Source of the DNA: Actinomycetota bacterium
Lineage (GTDB): Bacteria > Actinomycetota > Actinomycetes > Mycobacteriales > HKI-0501
DNA: 40,122 bases
Assembly: GCA_030840805.1 (NCBI GenBank)
Contig: JAVEDU010000088.1
Coordinates: 1 to 40,122 of the forward strand
Reading direction: 5' to 3'
In this document: piece after piece, positions 7,654 through 14,801 of the stretch
Numbering within the stretch: position 1 is the stretch's first letter
How the letters are laid out: the number at the start of each line of letters is the position of its first letter
Notes under the pieces: model-generated
Databases searched by the model: none
The model's input: the letters and a program-made list of their open reading frames with translations, nothing else
What the model was told of the DNA's origin: nothing
Made by a program: the position numbers and the translations under genes

Positions 7654-7931
7654 GCCGTCGCCGGTCGCCGGCCTGGGTGGGACAGCCCGTGGTGGTGTGC
7701 GTCGGCGGTCCGCTCGACGGGCGCTGGTACCTGCTGGCTGACCTGGACGCGATGCGCACCGCAGCGCAGCTCACGGGCTACACCGCGGACCACCCGAGCG
7801 GAGCGGCGCTGGGATACGACGCCACCGCCGGGACTCGGGTCCACCCCTACGAGGACGTGCTAGGTCAGGTGTACCGGCACGCCGACTCGGCCGCGGGCCG
7901 GGCCAGGCACCACATACCGGCGGTGGCCTGA
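7650..7931 (+). CDS. Small hypothetical element protein
   Basis: 93 residues, starting at an ATGA overlap with the WhiB-like gene. It contains VVVCVGGPLDGRWYLLADLD near the N-terminus and TRVHPYEDVLGQVYRH near the C-terminus, and has no membrane segment. The motif GGPLDGRWY resembles small proteins seen in actinobacterial elements and phages, but I cannot name a function. High GC in third positions and tight coupling on both sides support a real gene. Confidence 0.7.
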   Translation: MSRRRSPAWVGQPVVVCVGGPLDGRWYLLADLDAMRTAAQLTGYTADHPSGAALGYDATAGTRVHPYEDVLGQVYRHADSAAGRARHHIPAVA

Positions 7932-8248
7932 TGCGCGCCGGCCGACAGACGCCCGGATGGGCTCGGCGCGCTCGCGGGCCCTTCACCGAGCACGCGTACG
8001 TCATCACCACCGCCCGGCCGCTGGCGGTCCACCAGCTCATCCATCCGCCGGCCCTGATCGCGATCTTCGACAGCCATCGCTGCCGCGCCGTGCTGCTCGA
8101 TGCACCGCTGTGGCGCGGGCTCCACCACGTCTACGCGCTGATCTCGCTCGTCGCGATCGCGGCCGCGTACCTCTTCGCATGGGTCTTCGCGACACCGCTC
8201 CGGCTCGCCATCGCCCTCGCGGCCGCGCTCGTCGCCGTCCTGCTCTGA
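7931..8248 (+). CDS. Small hypothetical protein with C-terminal membrane segment
   Basis: 105 residues; its ATG overlaps the preceding stop (TGATG). The first 65 residues are soluble and basic, with RARGPFTEHAYVITTARP. Residues about 67-105 are strongly hydrophobic, enough for one long or two short membrane helices, and reach the C-terminus. It lies between a small soluble protein and the SpdB-like membrane protein, so a role at the membrane in transfer is possible. No family is recognised. Confidence 0.65.
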   Translation: MRAGRQTPGWARRARGPFTEHAYVITTARPLAVHQLIHPPALIAIFDSHRCRAVLLDAPLWRGLHHVYALISLVAIAAAYLFAWVFATPLRLAIALAAALVAVLL

Positions 8249-8275
8249 CCGCACTCCCACGAAGGGGATACCGCT

Positions 8276-9076
8276 GTGAGCCAGGTTCCACCGCTTGCCG
8301 GAGCCCCCGCCAGGCCACCGGCGCGCCTGTCGTGGGAAGGCGCGATCTGTACCGGCATCGCGATGGTGCTCGGCGCCGCGGCGGGGGCTGGCAGCTTCGC
8401 GCACATCCGCGACGTGGCGGCCGGACGCGGTCAGGGCGGCTGGATCGCCTACGCGATCGCCGGCTCGGTGGACCTGATGGCGGTCGGCTCGGGACTGGAG
8501 ATCCGCCGTCGCAGGCGGCTCGGCCATCCGGCGCGCTGGCCCGTGTTCACCCTCTTGCTGGGCGTCGCGATGACCTTGGCCGCAAACCTGGCCACCGCGG
8601 CGCCGAGCTGGTGGGGACGCGTGATGGCGGTATGGCCTGCGGTGGCCTTCCTCGCCGTGGTGGGTCTCTTCGAGACCCGTGTCCGCCGAAACCGCGTCGG
8701 GACCGGTCCCGCTATGGCGGGAAACCTCGACTCCGGGACCGCGGCGGATGCGCCGTCGAGCCCTGCCACGGCCCCGGAACCCACGACCGTCCCGGCCGTC
8801 GCGGCGAACGGACGTTCCGCCGGAGGTACCGGGACGGGCGGGACCGCGGCAGTGGCCCGGATGCGGGCCCACTGGGCAGCCCGCCGCGCAGCCGGCCAGA
8901 CGCCGACCGGCGCGGAGCTGGCCCGGGTGACCGGGACCGATCCGAGCCTCGGACGCCGCGTTCGTCGGCAGCTCTTGAAGGACGACGCGCGTGCCGCCCG
9001 GCACGGACTCGTGGTCGTTCCGGGGGACCAGCACCCGGAACGTCAGGACCCGGAGGAGGTCGGCGGTGCTACCTGA
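8276..9076 (+). CDS. DUF2637 (SpdB-like) membrane protein with C-terminal helix-turn-helix
   Basis: 266 residues from a GTG preceded by GAAGGGG. Four membrane helices lie within residues 20-135: near AICTGIAMVLGAAAGAG, IAYAIAGSVDLMAVGSG, FTLLLGVAMTLAANLATA and VWPAVAFLAVVGLF. This is the DUF2637 pattern of proteins encoded beside conjugation genes in actinomycete plasmids, thought to act in spread of DNA along mycelium (Spd proteins). A variable linker follows, and residues about 195-250 (PTGAELARVTGTDPSLGRR) look like a winged helix, as in relatives that combine membrane and DNA-binding parts. It probably helps intramycelial spread or recruits element DNA to the membrane; this is family knowledge plus inference. 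Confidence 0.8.
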   Translation: MSQVPPLAGAPARPPARLSWEGAICTGIAMVLGAAAGAGSFAHIRDVAAGRGQGGWIAYAIAGSVDLMAVGSGLEIRRRRRLGHPARWPVFTLLLGVAMTLAANLATAAPSWWGRVMAVWPAVAFLAVVGLFETRVRRNRVGTGPAMAGNLDSGTAADAPSSPATAPEPTTVPAVAANGRSAGGTGTGGTAAVARMRAHWAARRAAGQTPTGAELARVTGTDPSLGRRVRRQLLKDDARAARHGLVVVPGDQHPERQDPEEVGGAT

Positions 9077-9275
9077 TCCCGAGCACACGCGCGGCTGGCT
9101 TGTGGCTGTGTACGCCGACGGTCGCCGCATCTGTGACTACCCGCCGACGCCGTTCCTGAGCGCCCTGTCCCTCTGGCGCGCGGTACGCCGGTGCTGGCCG
9201 CAGTGGCAGGCACGTCTGAGCCCCCCAACGGGATCGAGGTTGGCCGCCCTGTGGCCCGCGCGGTGGTCGGCATGA
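9066..9275 (+). CDS. Small hypothetical element protein
   Basis: 69 residues starting at a GTG inside the end of the DUF2637 gene, preceded by a strong GGAGGAGG. The first half reads RGWLVAVYADGRRICDYPPTP and the second is rich in Trp and Arg. The next gene overlaps its stop by ATGA. No family is recognised; the ribosome binding site and coupling are the main support. Confidence 0.55.
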   Translation: MLPDPEHTRGWLVAVYADGRRICDYPPTPFLSALSLWRAVRRCWPQWQARLSPPTGSRLAALWPARWSA

Positions 9276-9409
9276 AGCGACTCTGCCGTCGTCGGGTTCA
9301 CCACTGCCGCGGTTGCGGCGGCCGAGTGCCCGCACCGCGAGAGGCCTGTCGTGCCTGCCGCCTTCACTCCGTCGAAGCGTTGCCCGTCCGGAGAAGGAGC
9401 CAACGATGA
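9272..9409 (+). CDS. 45-residue Cys4 zinc-finger-like protein
   Basis: Starts at ATGA overlapping the previous stop and ends overlapping the next ATG. It has HHCRGCGG, then EACRACRLH: two CxxC pairs separated by 11 residues, the geometry of a zinc ribbon or knuckle, in an arginine-rich sequence. It probably binds nucleic acid or a protein partner. It is too short for a firm family call, but codon bias and overlap on both sides argue for a gene. Confidence 0.55.
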   Translation: MKRLCRRRVHHCRGCGGRVPAPREACRACRLHSVEALPVRRRSQR

Positions 9410-9504
9410 CCGCGCGCCAACCGGCAACCGCCTCGTCCCGCCGGTCCCGCCCCGGGTGCATTTGTCGCCCCGGGCGCAGTCCCGCCTGCTTGGCGCTCTG
9501 GTGA
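9406..9504 (+). CDS. Possible 32-residue peptide
   Basis: Opens at an ATG overlapping the previous stop, with GGAG eight bases upstream, and closes with TGA twelve bases before the next ATG. The sequence includes SRPGCICRPGRSPACLALW with three cysteines. It may be a true micro-gene of the operon or simply a leader that couples translation to the gene at 9516. No similarity is recognised. Confidence 0.3.
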   Translation: MTARQPATASSRRSRPGCICRPGRSPACLALW

Positions 9505-9515
9505 GGGGCGCGGTG

Positions 9516-9767
9516 ATGACGGCACCGGAGAGCACCAAGGAACGTGTCGAGCTGGTGTGGAAGCTCCTGGACGAGCGCTACCCGGGCGGTCAGCCGCCGC
9601 TCGCCTATGAGGTCGACGACTTCGACGGGCGTTGTCTGTACCGCGGGACCGATCTTGAGCTCGCCTGCGAGATCCACGACCAGGACTCCGGGGCGCACCT
9701 GTCCCGCTGTGTCCCGGTCGCTCGCATCGACTGGAGCGGGACCCCGGGGGAGGGAGGGTCGCGGTGA
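9516..9767 (+). CDS. Small acidic hypothetical element protein
   Basis: 83 residues from an ATG with GAGGGG about seven bases upstream; an upstream GTG at 9501 is possible. It begins MTAPESTKERVELVWKLLDER and continues with AYEVDDFDGRCLYRGTDLELACEIHD. It is a soluble, acidic mixed alpha/beta sequence. The stop overlaps the start of the next gene (TGATG at 9765-9769). No family is recognised. Confidence 0.6.
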   Translation: MTAPESTKERVELVWKLLDERYPGGQPPLAYEVDDFDGRCLYRGTDLELACEIHDQDSGAHLSRCVPVARIDWSGTPGEGGSR

Positions 9768-10015
9768 TGCGGGCCAGGCGGTACACCGTGCGGCTGTACT
9801 GGCGGTCGAGCCGCGAGGCCGAGGAGGAGACCAACCTCGATCCGCGCAGCCGCGCCGCGTTGCGGGCGACGCTGGAGCGGATGGTGGAGACGCACCACGG
9901 CACGCTCGACCTTGATCTGGCGCAGTACTCCATCGTCGTGCACTCCCGCGGCGGCGGCCGTGTCCATGCGCGATGCCGGGTCGGGGTCAACGGGGTCACG
10001 GAGGTCGAACTATGA
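9767..10015 (+). CDS. Small conserved element protein, paralogue of the 2834-3082 product
   Basis: 82 residues from the ATG at 9767; the GTG three bases upstream is an alternative. It aligns end to end with the product of the minus-strand gene at 2834-3082. Both have RRYTVR or KRYTVR at the start, WRSS, TNLDP, ATLERMV or QTLERMV, YSIVVHS and GGGRVHARC. The stop overlaps the next start by ATGA. The function is unknown. Two copies in one element, one alone on the opposite strand, point to a duplication or to merging of two related elements. Confidence 0.75.
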   Translation: MRARRYTVRLYWRSSREAEEETNLDPRSRAALRATLERMVETHHGTLDLDLAQYSIVVHSRGGGRVHARCRVGVNGVTEVEL

Positions 10016-10236
10016 CCTCCCGGCGACAGAGGGCACGCGCTCAGCGTGAGGCCGAGTTCTGGGGTGCCCGGCTGGCGGCATGCCGGACGGCCTCGGCGCG
10101 GGTGGCGGTTGTCTTCGACCGGCTCCGCGCCCGTATCTCGCGCCAGCCCGCCACAGCACGCGAGCAGGCGTGGGCCGAGGTCGAGTCCGCGATCGACGCG
10201 CTCATCTCTGGCTTTCCGATCCGAGGGGAGGACTGA
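10012..10236 (+). CDS. Small hypothetical helical protein
   Basis: 74 residues, starting at an ATGA overlap. It is basic at the N-terminus (SRRQRARAQREAEFWGARL) and then helical and amphipathic through to DALISGFPIRGED. It lies between the conserved 82-residue protein and a membrane protein. It may be a small DNA- or protein-binding factor; no family is recognised. Confidence 0.6.
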   Translation: MTSRRQRARAQREAEFWGARLAACRTASARVAVVFDRLRARISRQPATAREQAWAEVESAIDALISGFPIRGED

Positions 10237-10239
10237 TCC

Positions 10240-10680
10240 ATGACGCCCACAGGAGGAGTTACCGCGGCGGTCGGCCTCGTGTGCCTGGTAGCCGCGTGCC
10301 TGATCTGGACGGTGGGCCGCGGACACACGCCTCGACTTGTCGTGGCACTCGTGATCGCCGGCAGTGTGGGAATCGTCGGTAGCCCGCTCGGCGGCTGGAT
10401 CCGGCGTGCGGTGCTCTACCTCGACCAGCTCGCCGGTACGGCCACGGGTCGGCTCACCGGTGTCGTCGTCACCGGCTTGATCGGTCTCATCGCCCTCTAC
10501 GTGCTGGCGGTGCATCTCTGGCACAACTCGGTGGACATCAAGACCCTCGCGGCCGCGCTCATCGCTCCCGTTGCGATGACTTCGGTACCCGGTGTCGTCG
10601 GCACCGTGGGCGCCAGCGTCCTGGGTGCCATCGCATCCGCCGTCGGGATGGCCGTCGGCGCTGCCTTCGGAATCCACTAA
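10240..10680 (+). CDS. Integral membrane protein of the transfer region
   Basis: 146 residues with hydrophobic segments at about 8-24, 30-50, 68-90 and 105-143, and short charged loops (WTVGRGHTP, LGGWIRRAVLYLDQ). The start lies three bases after the previous stop, but the ribosome binding site GAGGGGAGG inside that gene's end is strong. Genes for multispanning membrane proteins between SpdB-like and TraB-like genes are common in actinomycete elements, where they are thought to help form the DNA-transfer channel. No named family is recognised. Confidence 0.7.
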   Translation: MTPTGGVTAAVGLVCLVAACLIWTVGRGHTPRLVVALVIAGSVGIVGSPLGGWIRRAVLYLDQLAGTATGRLTGVVVTGLIGLIALYVLAVHLWHNSVDIKTLAAALIAPVAMTSVPGVVGTVGASVLGAIASAVGMAVGAAFGIH

Positions 10681-10695
10681 GGACGGTGAAGTGAC

Positions 10696-11577
10696 GTGGA
10701 GTTCATCTTCGGCATCGCTCTGGTCTACGGGCTGGCCTTCGCCCTCGTACGCGGCACCGAGCACGCCGGTCGCGCCCTGCAGAGCGCCTATCGCACCAAC
10801 GCCATGGGTCGGCAGGGTCGGCGTCAGGGTGGGAAGCCCTACGCCACGGGCCGGTCCTCGACCGCGGGGGCGAAGCTCGGTGCGGTCGTCGCCACCGGCG
10901 CGACCGGTCTGGTGATGGCCGGTCGCGGATTCGCCGAAGGCTGGCGGACCGGGTGGCCGGAGGGCCGCCGGCGCGCACACGAACGATGGGGGCGCCCGCC
11001 TGAGCCCGCTCCCGAGCCCGCCGAGCCAGCCGACCGAGCCCCCGCGGACTCCACAAAGGACGACCCGCCTGCCGGTACCGACCGGCGCAGCTTGCGGCTG
11101 GTCCCCGAACCCGACTCGGCGGCCGCCGGGACGGAGCCCGACCCCGCACCGCGCGGGGATGCGACAAGCACGGAGGACACGGACATGGCGATCACGACGA
11201 CGACCGGCGGCGAGGTCCTGACGATGGACCAGCTCCTCGCCGAACTGGGAACGATCATCGAGGAGGCCGCGGCCGATCTGGAGGACGCGCAGGCGGATGC
11301 TCAGCGCGCCACCGAGGACGCGCAGCGGGTCGAAACGATGGTCGCGTCCCTGCGGTCGATGGACCTCGACGAGCAGACGCTCGGCGAGGTGGGCGCGCTG
11401 GGTGATTCCGCAACGGCCCGACAGGCCGCAGCGGACCAGCGCGCCGCAGCGGCGGAAGCCCGCCACGCGCAGGCAACCGCCGCCCGTGACGGCGTGCAGG
11501 CTCGGCACCAGCTCATGGCCGAGGCCCACGCCGCCACCCCGCACGCCGCTGACAAGCAGTTCTACGTCGGCGGCTGA
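10696..11577 (+). CDS. Membrane-anchored coiled-coil protein preceding the DNA translocase
   Basis: 293 residues from a GTG. Residues 1-20 form an N-terminal membrane segment, a second hydrophobic stretch AVVATGATGLVMAGRGFAEG follows at about 63-82, then a Pro/Ala/Glu/Asp-rich linker. From about 175 to 275 the sequence is a long Ala/Glu/Gln/Arg helix with heptad character, such as QLLAELGTIIEEAAADLEDA and TARQAAADQRAAAAEARHAQ, very likely a coiled coil. It sits directly before the FtsK-like gene and may act as a membrane scaffold or partner of the translocase. That role is inferred from order and domain layout; no family is recognised. Confidence 0.65.
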   Translation: MEFIFGIALVYGLAFALVRGTEHAGRALQSAYRTNAMGRQGRRQGGKPYATGRSSTAGAKLGAVVATGATGLVMAGRGFAEGWRTGWPEGRRRAHERWGRPPEPAPEPAEPADRAPADSTKDDPPAGTDRRSLRLVPEPDSAAAGTEPDPAPRGDATSTEDTDMAITTTTGGEVLTMDQLLAELGTIIEEAAADLEDAQADAQRATEDAQRVETMVASLRSMDLDEQTLGEVGALGDSATARQAAADQRAAAAEARHAQATAARDGVQARHQLMAEAHAATPHAADKQFYVGG

Positions 11578-11588
11578 CCCTGCCCACC

Positions 11589-11632
11589 GAGGTCTCCCGG
11601 CGGGGCCGCTGCCGTCCACGCCGGGAGGCCTC
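11589..11632 (+). terminator. 14-bp stem hairpin between the coiled-coil and translocase genes
   Basis: GAGGTCTCCCGGCG (11589-11602) pairs with CGCCGGGAGGCCTC (11619-11632); the single mismatch becomes a G-U pair in RNA. The loop is 16 bases. It lies in the only sizeable gap (88 bases) inside the operon, 34 bases before the translocase start. There is no T-run, so it may be a partial terminator, an attenuator or an RNA-processing site that sets lower expression of the translocase. Confidence 0.5.
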
Positions 11633-11665
11633 CCGAACCTCACACGTCATCGACAGGAGCCCGCT

Positions 11666-13690
11666 GTGTCCCGCCGCTACCGCCAGCCGTACCGAATGCC
11701 TTCGGGGAGACACGGTGCACGGCGACTGGGTGGGCTGGAGCCGTGGGAGACCGCTGCGTACTTCCACGGCCTCCACATGCGGTACCGGCGCCGTTGGTGG
11801 CTGCGCCAGGCGTGGCGGGTCGTGCGGTGGTGGCTCCGCTTCTGCTGGACCCGCCGCCGGCCACTCGCGCCGCTCTACCTCGCCCTCGTGCTCCAGGTGC
11901 TCGGCCTCGTTCTCGCGTCCGCGGCGGGCGGTGTTCGTACCACCGTCGTACTGGCGGCGCTCTGCGCGGCCTGGCTCGGCTGGCGCCTGCACGGCCGGGT
12001 ACCGGTTCGCGGAGCCCGGCCTCTGATGTGGACCCGCCGAGCCACGCCGGATCGGAACCGGCTGCTCTACGCCTGGGGCGTCTACGCAGCGGCCACCGCC
12101 TGGCTCGTCACCGCCGCGGCGATCGGCGGAGGGCCACCGATGCCCGGGTTCCTCGTCCTTGCCGTGCTCGCCGGTGGAGTTCCGTGGTGGTGGCATCACC
12201 GCATCCGCCAGGCTCCCGCTCTCGGAGACTGGGCCGCGATCTGGCGCGAGCGGGTCGCGGCGGACAGCGCGGCATTGCCCGGGTCGCAGCTCACCGAGTA
12301 CGCGCCGATGAAGGCCGGCTGGTCGGCCACCATCGAGCTGCCGCCGGGCAAGTCCACGACCTCGACTGCGGTCGCGGCCACCGAGCGGATCGCGTCTGCG
12401 TATGGCAAGCCCGTCACGTCTGTCGTCATCGAGCCCACCGCCTCCGGTGATGCGTCCCGCGCCCGCCTCATGGTGCTGACCACCAATCCGCTCCAGGGCG
12501 TGCACCCCTGGCCCGGGCCGCAGTTGCTCGACGCGACGACGGGGACGGCGCCGGTGGGGGTGTACCCGGATGCCGAGCAGGCCGCGTACCGGTTCTGGCA
12601 GCCGGGTTCCGGCGCGGTCCACGGTCTGGTCGCCGGGACGACGGGTGCCGGCAAGTCACAGTTCGTCGGGATGCTGCTGGCCTATGAACGCCACTCCGGC
12701 CGGCTGATCGTGTCGTGGGTCTGCGACCCCCAGCACGGGCAGTCCCTGCCGGACTGGATGGACCACGTCGACTTCGCGGCGCGCTCGGCCGAAGAGGGCG
12801 TGCAGATGCTCCACATGGCGCGAGCGGTGATGTACGCACGCAACCGGTATCTGGCCGACGTCGAGTGGACCGACGAACAAGGACGCCGCCGGAAGGGTAG
12901 GGCGTCGTTCGAGCCCACCCCCGAGATGCCGCTGCTCTCGGTGACGGTCGAAGAGGCGCATGCGGTGTTCGTCTACGACGAAGCCGTGAAGCTCGCCGAG
13001 GAGATCGGCAAGATGGGCCGCAAGTGCGGGGTGTCGCTACGACTGATCACTCAGGTGCCGCTCCTGTCGCAGCTCGGCAACTCGATGACCCTCCGCGACG
13101 CGGTGGCCGGCGGGAACGTCATCGTGCTGCGCACCGCCAACCGGCTGTCCGGCCAGGTGGCCTTCAACGGCACCCTGCCGGTCGACCCGGCTCAGCTCCC
13201 GCGGCGATTCCCCGACGGCTCGTCGACGTCGGGGCTCGGATTCATGATCGGTGCGACCGACCGCCAGGCTCCGATGCGCGGGTTCTTTGATGTAGACCCG
13301 TTCGGTTGGGCAACGGCGGGGGAGACCAACACCCTCGATCCGTACTCTTCCCGCGCCGCGGAGCTGGCGGCCCGCAAGGCCGGCACGGGCTACCGCAACC
13401 GCCCCGAGCCGGTCAGCTGCCCAGCCGGTACCGAGGAAGCCGCAGAGGTTGCCTCCACTGCTGACGCGCCGTGGCGCGATGCCTATCCGACTGCCCGCGA
13501 GGCAATCCTCGGCTACCTCCAGGGCCGCAGGCGGGCCACGACCGGCGTCATCGCCCGTGACCTCGACGTTCCGCTGCCGACGGTCTCGAAGACCCTCGGC
13601 AGGCTCGCCGCAGCAGGGCTGGTCAGCCCCGTCCGGCGCGGTGTGTGGGCCGTTGCTGGCGACGATCGCGACGTGGAGGCCTCCGCATGA
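11666..13690 (+). CDS. FtsK/SpoIIIE-type DNA translocase, TraB-like conjugative transfer protein
   Basis: 674 residues from a GTG with AGGAG six bases upstream. Membrane helices lie at about 66-105 and 137-177, as in FtsK-type pumps anchored in the membrane. The motor follows: Walker A GTTGAGKS (324-331), a region WVCDPQHGQSLPDW, Walker B-like LLSVTVEEAH (423-432) and LITQVPLLSQLG as sensor region. Residues about 600-660 (TARE ... IARDLDVPLPTVSKTLGRLA) form a C-terminal winged helix that should recognise short DNA repeats. In actinomycete elements one such hexameric ATPase moves double-stranded plasmid DNA between mycelia. The conserved core and neighbours support this role. It overlaps the next start by ATGA, and repeats that could be its binding site lie just downstream. 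Confidence 0.9.
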   Translation: MSRRYRQPYRMPSGRHGARRLGGLEPWETAAYFHGLHMRYRRRWWLRQAWRVVRWWLRFCWTRRRPLAPLYLALVLQVLGLVLASAAGGVRTTVVLAALCAAWLGWRLHGRVPVRGARPLMWTRRATPDRNRLLYAWGVYAAATAWLVTAAAIGGGPPMPGFLVLAVLAGGVPWWWHHRIRQAPALGDWAAIWRERVAADSAALPGSQLTEYAPMKAGWSATIELPPGKSTTSTAVAATERIASAYGKPVTSVVIEPTASGDASRARLMVLTTNPLQGVHPWPGPQLLDATTGTAPVGVYPDAEQAAYRFWQPGSGAVHGLVAGTTGAGKSQFVGMLLAYERHSGRLIVSWVCDPQHGQSLPDWMDHVDFAARSAEEGVQMLHMARAVMYARNRYLADVEWTDEQGRRRKGRASFEPTPEMPLLSVTVEEAHAVFVYDEAVKLAEEIGKMGRKCGVSLRLITQVPLLSQLGNSMTLRDAVAGGNVIVLRTANRLSGQVAFNGTLPVDPAQLPRRFPDGSSTSGLGFMIGATDRQAPMRGFFDVDPFGWATAGETNTLDPYSSRAAELAARKAGTGYRNRPEPVSCPAGTEEAAEVASTADAPWRDAYPTAREAILGYLQGRRRATTGVIARDLDVPLPTVSKTLGRLAAAGLVSPVRRGVWAVAGDDRDVEASA

Positions 13691-13887
13691 ACAACGGTTC
13701 GCAGCCACTCACCGTGACCTCCTCGCGCGTGCCTGCGCGGGAGCGCGCGCCTGGGCGCGTAGGCCTCGTCCGCGTGTCAACCCGGCTGTCAACTCGTCGC
13801 TGTCAACTTCACGCACCGCGACGTTCGCATTCACCACGGCGATCCCATCGCGGTCCCCACTACTCGACCTTGGAGGGAGCTGTATGA
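13687..13887 (+). CDS. Possible 66-residue basic protein
   Basis: The frame starts at ATGA overlapping the translocase stop and ends overlapping the ATG at 13884. It is rich in Arg, Ser and His, with no recognised motif. Third-position GC is good in the first third and weak in the second half, and the stretch contains three TGTCAAC repeats. The DNA may therefore serve as a cis-acting site rather than, or as well as, a gene. Confidence 0.35.
   Translation: MNNGSQPLTVTSSRVPARERAPGRVGLVRVSTRLSTRRCQLHAPRRSHSPRRSHRGPHYSTLEGAV
13775..13807. repeat. Three TGTCAAC repeats just after the translocase gene; candidate transfer site
   Basis: TGTCAAC occurs at 13775-13781, 13787-13793 and 13801-13807, start spacing 12 and 14 bases; the second and third share GCTGTCAACT or CTGTCAACT. 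In Streptomyces plasmids the TraB translocase binds short direct repeats in the clt locus, often next to or overlapping traB. Position and repeat size fit such a site. The sequence itself differs from the published repeats that I recall, so this is a hypothesis. Confidence 0.4.
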
Positions 13888-14544
13888 CCACGCGAGACGA
13901 TTCCCCGGCTGCCCTGGTGCGCGAGACGAAGCCGGATTCACCGGGGCTGCTGGGTCGGTGGGCAGCGGACTGCGACCCGTGCACTGTCGCCGGTGAACCG
14001 CGACCGCGCGTCGACGAGGCGGACCAGGTCGCCGGTGCTCACGACGACCGGCACCACGGCGGGGAGCCGACCGCCGTGACACGTGCCGTTCCGCCGGATC
14101 GCGACCGTAGGGCAGCGCGTGCGGTGCTGCTGACCACACGGGTGCCGGGCTACCGGCCTGCTCGCATTCCCGCGCTCATTACCGGCACTCCGGGGCTGTT
14201 TTTGGTCCGTCGGCGGCGCACTGCCTGTGCTGAGCAAACGCTGTGCGGCTCCTGGCGGTGGGGCGTGATCGCCGCCCGTGGTGTGTACGTCGTCAAGCCG
14301 GTGGAGCATGCCGGCCTGCCCCGCTACGCGGCCTCCGTTCTCGCCGCCGCCCTCGGCGGCACGGGTGTCCGCTGGACCGACCGGGAGGTGCTGTACCTGC
14401 TGGCCGAGCTCACCGGCGACCGCCTGGTCGAGGGTGACCACGGTGCTGCGCTCGTTCGGGGTGTGGACCCCATCCGATCCCGTCGCGGCGCTGGCGCGGG
14501 CCCGGGACCGCTACCTCGTCGCGCTCTTGGAGGGATCCGCATGA
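13884..14544 (+). CDS. Hypothetical element protein with apparent +1 frame break
   Basis: The reading frame starts MTTRDDSPAALVRETKPD and continues with VPGYRPARIPALITGTPG and WTDREVLYLLAELTGDRLVE to about 14432. After this point the codon pattern with G or C in third position moves to the next frame, which reads VTTVLRSFGVWTPSDP and then ARARDRYLVALLEGSA to the TGA at 14542-14544, overlapping the next ATG. Without the shift the first frame stays open into the following gene but with poor codon bias for about 105 bases. Removing one G from the GGG at 14432-14434 would join the two parts. This may be an indel mutation, an assembly error, or less likely programmed frameshifting; overlapping separate genes are also possible through the GTG at 14434. 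No family is recognised. Confidence 0.5.
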
Positions 14545-14801
14545 CCACGCAGGACCAGTCACTGACCGCCCTCGGTCGACAGGCACACCGGGTCGCCGGA
14601 GAGATCCGGCTGCTGGCTGAGCGGGGCGAAACCGTGGGGATGCAGCCGGACGGCCATTCATGGGAGGAGATTCGCCTCTTCGCCGACACCTTGCACGGCA
14701 TGGCGTTCGGGTGCGCGTTCGAGGCCGACGACATGGAGCTGCTCTTCGAACTCACCGGCCGCCGCTGGCGCCGCCTCGACCCACCGGGAGGTGCCGGATG
14801 A
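14541..14801 (+). CDS. Small hypothetical element protein
   Basis: 86 residues from an ATGA overlap with the preceding frame, with GGAGGGA eight or so bases upstream. It is helical at first (LTALGRQAHRVAGEIRLLAE), followed by SWEEIRLFADTLHGMAF and ELTGRRWRRLDPP. It is soluble and acidic, and no family is recognised. Its start MTTQD resembles MTTRD of the previous gene, and both contain an ELTG segment, which may hint at distant duplication. Confidence 0.6.
   Translation: MTTQDQSLTALGRQAHRVAGEIRLLAERGETVGMQPDGHSWEEIRLFADTLHGMAFGCAFEADDMELLFELTGRRWRRLDPPGGAG

Noticed and set aside
9364-11643. A 759-codon minus-strand frame across the element operon
   Set aside because: It runs opposite a series of coupled plus-strand genes with ribosome binding sites; the translation has no domain.
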